NCBI GenBank assembly: GCA_014706295.1
Contig: JACSVZ010000022.1
Location: 11,674,830 to 11,738,829, forward strand
Direction: 5' to 3'
Source: Lycocorax pyrrhopterus obiensis
Lineage: Eukaryota; Chordata; Aves; Passeriformes; Paradisaeidae
Length of the DNA: 64,000 nucleotides
Shown: piece after piece, positions 41,301-53,300 of the stretch
Layout of the letters: every line of letters begins with the position of its first letter
Position numbering within the stretch: the stretch's first letter is position 1
Position numbers and translations under genes: made by a program
The notes under the pieces: generated by a model
Seen by the model: the letters and a program-made list of their open reading frames with translations, nothing else
What the model was told of the DNA's origin: nothing
Databases searched by the model: none

Positions 41301-44300
41301 TTGATAAGGACCTTATGAAAGCTCCCATAGAATATCTTCTTCACTTCCTGCTGGTCAAAGGAGACTTCCTGTAAATCAGCCTTGTAGTCATGATTGAAAT
41401 AGGTCAAGGATTTCTTACTGGCTACAGGGAAAATAGGACAGAAAACAGCTTAGAGTTAAAAGAGAAGTTGTTTTCACACACATATAAAATAGTAAATAAT
41501 TAGGCTTAAACATGGCGGAAGATTTCCTATGTTATCAAGAAATGCTTTTAAACAATGAAAAAAAAGATGTAAAAATAAAGAATATGCTACAAGTAGAATA
41601 AAAATGAAAACATGTCTTTTAATTGCACTGGGCCACGTTTTAAATATGAGGTTGGCAGCCACGACAAAGCTTCCCAAGAAACTGCTGCTGAGTGAGGAAA
41701 CCATTAAAATTCTCCAAGTGAGTTCTGCCGCTTGCAAAATGTATGGGAACACCCGAATTTCATGTATTTAGCAAGAAAGCTTACGGTCAAGGTTAACACC
41801 CAGGAGAGGCTGGAAGTCCTCGTCCGTGACCTGCCACACGGCAAAGGGCTCCTTGGGGGTGTCGGGCAGGAGGCGCAGGAGGATGACGATGGTGTGCTCA
41901 GGTGGGATGGCAAACAGGTGGACGTCACTGGAATGACACAAACCAAGGGAACATCGGTGATTTAAATCACCAGGCACCAGCCTGCGGCCTCATCCAGTGT
42001 GTTTGCTGGGCAGGAGGGCCTGGAAAAGCTTTGCTCCTGGGAGTTGATGGCGATATGTCCAGAAAGAGCCTGGACCTGCTGAAGTCTGCGCTGAGGGATG
42101 AGCGCTCGTGGGCCTTCCCTCATGCTTGGAGGATGCTCAGGTGGAGCAGTTGGTGTCAATCCATCACTGCCAGAGCTGCCTCAGGGAATGCCAAGCCACA
42201 GCAAGTGGCCTTAATGCTTTTCACAAGAGAGCCCAGTGGAGGCTTACAAAACATCCCTGCCAGGTTCCCCCAGGTCTCCTCTTCAAGAAGGAGCAATGGT
42301 TGCCATGTATCATGGAGTGAATCTTTAAACCTTGGCACAAAACGCTTGGCTTAGGGACATGGTTTAGTGGCAGACCTGGCAGCATTAGGTTAATGGCTGG
42401 ACTTGGTGATTCTTCCAACCTTAATGATTCTATTATCCTAAATCAGTGTAAATGCCCTTCAGGGATAAGCACTGAGCCCACAGAAAAGCCCCCTCTGGGT
42501 CCCCACATCCCAGCTGCAGGATTTAGGCTCGGCAGCAGTGAGAGGACACAAGGCAATAAGGGAAGGTCAAATTGGTTTTGCCTGAAACACGCCTGTAATC
42601 TGAAACAGGACACATTGGCACAGCATAAACACAACCTATCAGACATCTTTTCAGGACTGATTCATAAATAATACAAGTTTTTTTCTTTCTCTCTCGGTTT
42701 CTGAAGGGGTGGTGTCCTTGGAAAGGCATCTGTAAGAGCTGAACAAAAGGATTTGCCCATCATTTTCTGAGTATTTAGACCAAAGGGTTCTCTGAATCTC
42801 CCCCACTCTGTTTACTCTAAGAAGCTTTGCTTCTTTAACGAAGATTAAGCGGAGTCAGTGGCTCAGTAATTAGGCTTTAAATGAAGTAGCAGTGAATGTC
42901 AGGAGTCAGATTGCTCCTGATTCATAATCATAAAAAAGGAATGAGGTCATGGGAGCTGCCTGGCTCACTCAGGACCCTGTAGAGAAGCTTCATTTGCAAC
43001 GGAATGGGGTCAAGCCACTAGCCAGAGCCAGTGGTTATTCCCTCTCACCAATGCAGCCCAGGCTGCAGAGAGCAGCTACGAGAGTGATATTTTCTAAAGC
43101 AAAGATCTCTCTCCAAACCAGAGATGTTTGGGAGAAGGGATTGAAGATGAAAATGTGACCTCAAACTGCCATCACTGAAGTGTAGGTGGCTGTGGACAGA
43201 ATGCCTAAAGACTGGTGCCGTGTCCATACGTGACGTGATCCTCATCACAGCAACTAAAAAGCTGGAAAAAAAGTGATTTTGTGGAAACCAAAAAAACAGC
43301 ACTGTGAAAATGTTGGGCTGTACAAATGTATAATAAATACTATTGTGTCCCCTTAATTTCTGCATGACAACTCATCTTGAGGAAAGTCAGGTGTTTATTT
43401 ATTAATTCATTAAGTTAAAACCCTCTGGCTATTTTTTCAATCTACCAGTGGTTTGATTTAGCTCGTCACATTTATCGTTTCATTTGGAAGCTGCCAGCGG
43501 GGCTGCACCATTCCTCCCCAAAATGACCTTCCTTTGCCATGCACGTGGCATGAGACTGAGGATGAGGATGGCAACAGCCACAGCTCTGCTCCCACCTGGT
43601 CCTCTGGGTGAGCTGAATGTCCCTGAACAGGGTGAAGACGCGGGAACCGCTGAATACAAAGGGCTCCATGGCTACGCCTTTAATGGAGGAATATTCCTTC
43701 TCTACCAAGCCAAAAGCTTCCATCAAATCAAATCCTGGAACAAAGGAAAACAGAAAAAGCAGTGGTTAGGCAAGAGTGCAAAAGAAGTGTGTTTGAAGAG
43801 CAGGCAGAATTAGCAGAGAAGGAGACAGGAGAAAATGCCCAAAATGACACAACACCAGCTCGAGTGCACTCCTCAAATGGCAGCCAGGGAAAATAAGTTT
43901 GTGTGCACATTTGTTGTAATCTCTTCCTCTTGAAGGAGACTGGACAAAAGATGGAGACTTTCACAACTGTGTTTTCAAATCTTCAGAATGAAAAAAACCG
44001 AACAAGAAAGATGTTACTCCAACAATTTCTTCTTTTCAACTACACACAAAGTATTATCTTCAAAAGGCATGGAATCAGTCCAGTAATTGCTAGCAGGGAG
44101 AGAAAATTATTTCTACTCTGAAATGCCTTATATGTAAGAGCCAGAAAAAATAGGAAAAAAACTTTAAAATACAAACATTTCCATTTCTCTCAATTTTCAG
44201 GAGACACCCAGGGGTGACCTGCCTTGTGTGGGCTACAGAGATTCTCCTCTGACATCGTCTCTGGCTCATGCAGCTTCATCTCTCTCTCCCAGCTCATCAT

Positions 44301-47300
44301 TAAAGCTCCAAGTCATTTTCATTTCAGTTTTCTGCTCAGTAAGACAAGATCTCACCATTTGGATTCTTTTTGAGTTTATCTGAGTTTGCAGCAGACTGGG
44401 ATGAAGGAGATGGTTCCTTCCTTAGCAAATGGAAGGGCTTCATTTCAGTGTGGTGCTTTCAGTCTGGATCCCCTCACCCCTTCACCATTTACAATCTTCT
44501 GCAGTTTCTTGGCTTGAGTTTTTATTTTGCCTGAGGGCTGGCCCAGGGTGCTTTTATTTTATTATTTTTTTCATCTCTCAGCAGTGCAAGGGAGTCTTCC
44601 AAAATAAATTACCTACTTGAGGGCCATCTATCTCTGGTATGGAGCTTCTGCCACTGAAACTTCCTTTAAAATGTGCAGGAAGAGAAGGCTTGAGTCACAA
44701 TTAAAAACACACTGAAATATAATCCCATTATTATCACAGAATCATGGAATCATAAAACAGCTTGAGTGGGAAGGGACCTTAAAATCATCTGGTTCCATGG
44801 GCAGGGACGTTACCTGCAAGGTCAGCTTGCTCAGGGCCACGTCCAGCCTGGCCTTGGGCAAAGATGAAGTGACTCAGCCACGGAGTAACCGGACCTGAGA
44901 GCTGCAGCCGGTTTCTCAGTCTCACCTGTGACACAGAACCCTCTGGGGAGGAGGTGATACCCCTTTCTAAGCAGAACTCACAGTTTCTCAGTAAGAAACA
45001 CTTGCAGCAAACCCAAGAGCATGAAGGGCTGCCATGGCACAGACAGGAGAAAGGGGAACTCGCTGCCCCAGCAAGTCCGTGCAGCCTGACTGCAGAGAGC
45101 TCCTGGGGCAGCGAGACCTCCTCCAGAGGAGGCACAGGTGATCCTGGGGACAGACTGAGAGGTTTGGAGTCTGAGGAGCCTTTGTGAGTTAGGAGTTCAA
45201 ATCCTCTTGAAATTCAAGGGCTGTTTGAAGCTTCACCTCCTTAAGGCTGCTGAAAATCCTGGTGTTAAGCACTAACAGCCAAGAGCACGAGCTGGTGGAG
45301 CAGCAGAACACAACAACTCAGGCACTGCAAAATATTCTTCTACCTGATAAAATATATGTTCCAATTTTGCTTCTCACACTTCTCCCCTTTTCTTTGGGAC
45401 ATTTTCCCCCCACTCAGCTCTTGCACATGTCTCCAAATCAAGACCAGGCAGTGTTTTCAGTCACAGCCCAGCAGCACCATGGCTTGGATCTGCTACCGTA
45501 CCTCTTATGGAACCTTCCGTGGAGGTGATGGTGGGGCAGGCTGTGAGAACAGGATAAAAGGGGAAAATGATTAGAGGAAAAAAAGACAGCAGGGGATTAT
45601 GGAAGCAAAATGAACACAGTTCTTTTAGGCAGAGCAAAGGAAAACATAGCAAAACTTAGAATATCCTGCAGCTTCATTCAGAGCCTGGACTTTAACCTTC
45701 TTTATACATGTATGGAGAAAGAGAGAACTGATGTTTATGCAAACATAAAAGTTGTTTCCTGGCTTGCCTATCACAAAAATAAAAATAGTGTCTTTCATCA
45801 TCAAACATCTCCATGATCACTTTCTTTTGACTAACTCACCTGGCACCTGATGATATGAAATACAAGGAACCATCATTTTTGGCAAGTTTTTTTTTAAAAA
45901 CAGACATCAAAACATTTTTCTTTTCTTTTAACAGTGCCTCAGTAGTGTGGTAAAATAAAAATATAGGCAGTTGCAAATTTTGTGCCTGAAATTAAAAATA
46001 CACACAGCAAAAATATGTATCTCAGGGTGAGAACTTGGCTTTTGATTTCTTTAGGAAAACACAGAAAGTTTTGAAAAGTTTTGCAGTTTGTCTTTCAAAA
46101 ATCCTCTTGAGTTTTGGGACACCTTCCACTATCCCAGGTTGCTCCAAGCCCCGTCCAGCCTGGCCTTGGGCACTTCCAGGGATAGGGCAGCCGCAGCTTC
46201 TCTGGGCACCCTGTGCCAGGGCCCCCCCACCCTCACAGGGAAGAATTTCTTCCTAACATTTAATCCAAACCTGTTCTTTGTCAGTTTGAAGCCATTTCCC
46301 CTTGTTCTATCATTCCACACCCTTCTCCCCCTCCAGCTCTCTTGGAATTGGAGGATGGTGAATGAAAAACAAAAAAGAAACGATCCCAAAACAGGCTGCA
46401 AACTCCTCCATTTCCCAGGTACCTGACTTTCTTGTTTGGGAGTCAGTGAGCTCATTCTGACCCTTGCCCAGGCCCCAGAGTCCCTCTTGCTGACATCCCT
46501 GGCAATTCTCCCCTCCTTCGCAGGCTGGAGGCGCTGGGATTGCTCACGGCTCTTTGATCAGGCAATGCTCAGCTTGGGTGAAGCATCTCAGAGCCAGGGC
46601 AAGGATCCCTGACACTGGCAGTTTCACTTCTGCTTTGAAAATCTTTCCCTAGACTTTCCAGCCTAGGATTCCTGCTGTCTTATTATTCTCTTTGTTTTTC
46701 TGTTGTTCTCTCCAAATCCCAGCCCGGTGCAGTTACTCACTGTACAATAAACATTCACTCCTGCAACATCAGACCATTTTTCTCAATAATTTGGTTATAT
46801 ATCAATATCGGAGTCTTTTATTGCACATCCAACTGTTTTCCCAGCATTGTTACATATTGTCTCTCCTCCTTCAAAAAAAAAGGTACCTTACAAAACATAA
46901 AGAATTTAGTATTTCTTCTATTCCCTTTTCAGCTGTCACAGCCAAACAGCTATGTTAAATTCTACAAGGTGACTCATCAGCCTTTTGGGAGGATTGTTTT
47001 CTGCTTGCAAGTTCACAGAACTTTTCCACTGTGATCTGAACACCTCAATAAACCACTTGAAAACTTAATCTGGTATGTTCTTTGTTGCCTATAAACAAAT
47101 TTTTTTCATCTAAGCTGACTCATTCTTCAATCCTGACTTCACTCAATAAATTTTAAAACTGAAATTTTGCTCGGAATAGTTTCAAATAGTCAGGAAAAGC
47201 CAGTGCTGCCACAATATCTGCATTCTAATATTTACTTATTAAAAACTTTTTATAACCCTCTTAATTCAACATTTCTCATTAATCCATTTCATAGTTTGCT

Positions 47301-50300
47301 TTATATCAGCTATGAGAGCATACGCTCATTAAATTTAATAAGGGACTTTACAGGGAATTTTAATTTCAAACACGTCACACTTCCCTGCACTACATTTTAG
47401 TCAAGTTGTGCAGAAATCCTCTAAAATACTATCGGTCTCTTCACTGAGCCTGATGTTAAGAAGTTCTGTGGTTTCTGGTTGTCCTTGGATTGTCCCCAAG
47501 GGCATCTGTCACGAGCTGATGGACCCCTCCTGCTGCTCTGCAGAGCCCACACTGTGCTGCTTGCTACTGAATTAAAAACCAACAACAACAGAGCAGGACT
47601 TTAGAGATGATTTACCCTCTGTTTTAGGTGGGACGAATCCTCGGATGGAAGGGAATTTAGACAACACCGGAGCTGAAAGAGAAAGCAATCACAAAATCAT
47701 AAAGATGGAAAAAACCTTAAAGATCATCAAGTCCAACCTTTGACCAAATACCACAACATCTACTCTGCTCGGTTTTTTAGCTCTTCCAGGGATGGTGACT
47801 CTACCACTTCCCTGGGGAGCATTTTCCAATGCTTAACCACTCTTTCAGTGAAGAAATGTTTCCTAATATCTGACCTGAACCTCTCCTGGCACAACTTGAG
47901 GCCATGCCTGAGCTCTGTTATTCAAGATTGTGATGCCTGCCTTGAAACCCAAAGGGCCGCCAGCCCTTCCCGCTCACCCCAGAATTGTCAGTAACTCTAC
48001 AGGACTACAGAAATTGGGGCAGGATTTCCACTTTTCGAGGCTAAAATTCTATTGCTGAGCAAAACCGTGGCCTCAGCCAGAGCCCAGTGGAAGCGAGGCC
48101 ATTATTGTCCCAGCAGAGGCTGATGGATGGAGGGCAGTGGAGAATGTGCACATTCCAGCTGATCCCTGTACCTGTCCGTCCCGTCGTGGATGTGCTCTCG
48201 CTCTCTCCCGTGTAGTGGATGGCAGAAATGGTCACCTTGTAGGCTCGATCAGGCAGCAGGGACTGCAGGGTCACACTGCTGCTCTTGCCAGAAGCCATGA
48301 TCTACAACAGGGGAATAAAGATCCCAGCATTTGGGGTTCTCATTCCAGTTCTTATTCACAGCCCAGGGTTAGGTGGGGCTGACTCCTGGGATGTGAGGCT
48401 CAGAGCAGCATTCCTGCTCAGCTCAGCCAAGGAAGCCTGGCTGTGTCTTGCTGTTGGACTAGCCATGTGCAGGGAAAAAGCATTTTCCCATATAAAGACT
48501 CCAGTATTCCCCATGGAAATGCAGCAGAAGTGCCTTATAACAGGATAACCAGGCTGTTTAAGTAGGGAATCTGTGTTTTAAAATTATAATATTTAACCTC
48601 CCTTAGCCAGAGGGGCAGTAGGTTTATCCCCCACTCCTCTGCCTCCAAGAATTCCCCACCCCAGTTCAGGGAGCAGAGAAAGCTGCATTATCAGTGGCTT
48701 TGATGGAGAAAAATATCTTAATTACAAGAGAGTCTTGGAGTCCTCTTTACAAAGCAACACATCAGCAGGAGGAGATTTGGTTTTGAGTCCTGATATCCAA
48801 ATGGTAAACCTGACTGGAGTGAGCAGAGTTCCTCTGGTCACATTGTCCCCACGAGCCTCTAGCCCAGTGTCTTTCCCCTACAAAGGAGCTGGGCACTCAC
48901 AGTTTGCTGGGCAGCAGCATCAGAAACAGGGCTGTAGGTAATTTTGTAGTGCTGAACACGGCCATCAGGAGGGGTCCAGTGCACCTGGAGGCTGCTGGGG
49001 GTCTCGGAGTCGATGAAGAGGTTGGTGGGTGGGCTCCGGGAATCTGTGACAGGGATGGAAGGTGAACAGCATGAAAAGCAGGGAGAAATCTCTATAAATG
49101 GAGCCAGCAGCATTTGCTTCCTGGCCCATTTCTGAAGGCCTCAGTGCTGTGCTGTGCAGGTAACCAGTGCTCAGAGCAGGTGTGGGCACCCTGGGCATCA
49201 GGCAAGAGGGAAAATAGATTCTGGAGGGATGAGGATTGCCCAAGTACAATACACCACACCTCAGGCATTCAGCAATTCCAAGTCTAGGGCATGGGAAAAA
49301 TGCTTGGAGGGGTGAAAGAGTCCTGAAAGCACAAGGAAAAGTGACCCACTGTACACATCATAAAAAAACACCAAGGGTACTCAAACTGGAATTGAATTTC
49401 ATCAAACTGGACAAACAGCTTTACTGGCAATTAAATCCGGATCACACATCGAAGTTAATCCATCATAATTTCTAATATTTTTCAGCTTTTTCTGTTTTAA
49501 AATTACTCTTAAAACAAACCACCAAAACCCAGAGCATCCAGCACACCAGTGTTCTGTCTAGAGCTTCTGACACCAACACCCACAGCCCTGGAATGGGTCA
49601 CACACGGTGCCTGAGCTACTCCCTCTTCTCTGGCCCTGGACTGGAATGCATGGATGGATCCCAAACAGGTGATGGGCTGAGCCAGACAGCCAGAAAAGAG
49701 TTTGCCAGAGACCAAAGCTGAGCCATTTTTAATTACATAAATGCATTTCTTTCCCTGGGGTCCTGCTGTGCAGCAAACTGGATCTGACGACAGAGGCTTT
49801 TATGCTGGAGGGATTTCTCTGAGCAGAGATGGAGAGTGAGGAAGGGAAAGGCAGAGGGGGCTTAATCAGCTCAAAAAGAGGCTCGAGAGCATGGGGTCAT
49901 CTACTCCTGGGGCTTGTTTCCAAGCATAAAATCATGTGTCTGCCCTTGAACCTGTGCTGCTATGAAGACACAGAAGTCTTGGAGAGAGAAAAGGGAGAAT
50001 TTATTCAGAAGACACTAAAAATGATGGGTGAGCCCTAAAGACAGTCAAAGAAACATACCCAGGTGATGAGGTTTTTGTTCTGCAGTTTCGCCTGTAAGGA
50101 TCTTCTGCTCACCCAGCAAAGCCTGGGGTGACCTTAAAGCACAGGCTGAGTGAAGATCATTTGCATCTTCATCGATTCTCCTTCCCCTTTGTGTATAAAC
50201 TGAGCTTACTTTTACTGAGGCTGAACCAAGACTGCAGCAGCTGAATCAGGCTGGAGGCTGTTGCTGTGCACCACCACGAGGTAAAGCAGAGAAGAAAACA

Positions 50301-53300
50301 AGAGTAGGAATAAAGTCACTTCAGCAGCACTTTCATTAGTCAGTGCTGCATCTTTGCTGCCTGCACTGGCTCTTTCCCTTCAGCTGAGGTAAGGGGAGAC
50401 TCTGCTTAAGTGAACTTTAAAGGGAAAGTTAGGGGAAGTCTTTAGAGTCAGATTTATTCTGGAAAGCCCTCAGGCCTGGCAGAATTTGATGGCACAGATC
50501 TGACAGACAGGGGACAGGCCACCTTCTGATGCTGCCCTGGAGGACAGAAGCATCTCTGCCACCATCTGTGTCTTTGTTTACCTCTTCAACCTCTGGTCCT
50601 CCACAGGAGCAATCCCTGCTTGCTCTCAGGTCTAACCAGCACCACAGGCACATAAGCTCTCAACTAAGAATAAAACCCTGGGCTCCACTCCATCAAAATG
50701 CTCACCTGCAATGATTACTATATATTCACTATAAGCCATGTTTTTTCCTGCCATGGGTTGAAGCTTCATTGCCACATTTCATACCCTTTTATTTACCATG
50801 CATGTTCTGCTAGGAAGAGCTCACAGAGGAGCTGGATAAAGAGATTTCCCAGCCCCAGGCTGGAGAAGCTGCTGGCACACAGGCTCTTTGTAAAACACTT
50901 CAGTGCAAAGCCAGCCAGGGTGGCTCAGCCCAGCCTCAGCAGAAGTTCCCATCCAAACTGCCCTCTCCTTGTCCTTCAGGACTAACAACGGACTGGGTTT
51001 TTTTGCTCAAGTTCTTTTTCACCAGCCTGGATGAAAGAACTCTCCCTCAGTAGAAAAGAGGGTCCTTGTCTGATTCTCAGCAGGACCAAACCACCCTTTC
51101 CAGCATTTTCCAAGGATCACCATTCAGCAACACCTCCATGTCCCAGCAGATTCCTCTCAGGAGAGCATCATCTGCACTCCCCCGTGCTTGCTTGCAAGGT
51201 TTGTGTGGCTTTGAAGTACCACTAAGGTTGTTTATTAGTATGACAAATGATCACTGTGAAAGCCTTTGGTCAAGGATAAGGACTTTGCTACACTTGACAA
51301 TTTATAAAACAGGCTGAAAGGAGAGCTCAACCCAAATGAGAATTCAGTCTAAATATAACAAAGAGAAAAAAGAAACATCAGAACCACGAGTAAGCAGCAC
51401 ACTTTAACAATTTTGTCGTCTGTGGGAAATACAGCAGTATGCTTTTGTTCCTGCTCTGCCTCTTGGAAAGTCTGCAGGGAAAAGTTTTCTAACTGGGTTA
51501 CTGAAAAATAATGCCAAACTTTTTTCCTTCCTCTAGTCAAAACAAAGAATTAAAAAAACTCCAATTCCTCCCAGACAAGAAGAGGCCTGCACCATATCAC
51601 CGTCTCCGAATTTTCTTTTCCAGCTAAAGCTGTTCACTGCTTTTGAGTTCGTAAAATGACAAATCTCAAACCACAACTTTGAAACAACTTTTTTTTCCTA
51701 CCAGAAAGGTGAGAGACCTCATCCCAGTCCTGCCAAATGACACATCACAGCGATGAGTGTTGTTGGTTTTTATAAGAGGATGATGTTTCTGGTGACCTGT
51801 ATTTTGTGAGGGATTGGTGTCTGCAGGGTCCCACAAACGTAACACATTTGGTCTCAAAATGGGTGTTTCAGGTGGGACAAGAGGAATTACTGGCCCTGAA
51901 TAAAATGAGCTTGGTGTTTTCACCTCAGCCCAGGGGAAGAACTTGGTTCCATTTCACAAAACCAGAGGCAAAGAGCATTGCTCTGACCTGGCAATTTTTT
52001 CCCTTGACCTTCAAAGAAGAAAGTATTCCAGGGAGGATGAAGGACAGGGAGAGAATCTTGTGTTACCAGTTCCTGCTGAGTTTCACTTCAGTCATTGCCC
52101 TTAAACTTCAGCATTTCTTGGAAATTCTACCAAGACATTTTTAAGAAGAACATTTTGACTTGACCTATCCTTGTATAAAGAGATGGTGCCAAGAGAGAAA
52201 AAGAGAAAAGCAATGATGAAAGCAAAAGAAAGCACTTCCTCCCTTCCACAACCTCCTCTAGCACACACTTTTGGTATTGTTCAGCACAGCCTGATCAGTG
52301 CTGTTCACCAGGCTACAACCCAAAGTCTGCCACCCTGAGGAGAACCAGAGAGCTTCCATCGATGTTTCAGCCCTCAGAATTTCATTTTATAACGAAAATT
52401 AAGGGGCAGAGGGCTCAAAAATCAGACCAAGGGGTCTCGGTTTTCAGATAACATAAGAGATTTCCATGCTGTGTCTGAATGAGTTCCTATCCACCAGCTC
52501 TGATGGTAGATGAACACCACTGGACATCCTGACCAGGCGCAGCACAAGGTGGCAGCTTTTGTTTGAAACACTGAAGATTTGAAATATAACCACATCCCAG
52601 GATTTCCCAGAGTCCTGCCTAGTGCCACATCTTCCCATATGGATGCTGAAAAAGCTCCAGCAGAGAATTTCTTCAGCTCTCTGCAGCATTTTTGTGAGTT
52701 CTGTCTTTCCCATGCAAGTAACTCAAAACAATGTTACAGTTTCCCAAACTTCTTGCAGCTGCAGATTGTTTTGCAGAATTGTTACGGTTCTAACTAGAAA
52801 AACACTCAGAGATGGGTGTCTTAGAACTTGACCAATCCCCTTAAGGGGTGGATGGCAAAAAACCAATTACCTTATGCCACTTAATACACTTTGTGAACTA
52901 ACATATAAAAGCCTTCTGAGAATTCATTAAAGCGGGTCCATCTATCCCTGAGCCTGGACTTTGTGTCGTTTCTCTACTCATCCGTGGGGAAAACAGCGAC
53001 ATTCCCATACATCCATTGCACAAGCCTTCAGCAATTTTCTGGCATCCCCAATTTTCCCCTGACCTGCCCCAGAGCAGCACTGGAAATCACCAGCCACCTC
53101 TTCTGTGCCACTTCTCCTCTGCTGGCACTTCTTACTTTAAGCACGAGAAAAGAATTAGCATCAAAACCATTGATTTCACATGCAAATATTGGCCGGGAGA
53201 AGCGTGGCAGTGTCCTGACTGCTCCTGCAAAGGGACCAGCAGCACCCAGGCACTGAACCCTATGTTGGCTGCCCAGCTGCACACCTGGCTTCCTGCAGGA

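Larger units (their letters stand above)
38283..48171 (-). other. COL20A1: COL20A1 introns in the TSPN part
   Basis: Gaps between e20 and e13. They hold CR1 fragments at 42335-42438, 44734-44864, 46116-46322 and 47686-47940 and an A-run followed by Ts at 41010-41027. The largest gap is 38283-40246. No additional exon or RNA gene was recognised. Confidence 0.75.
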
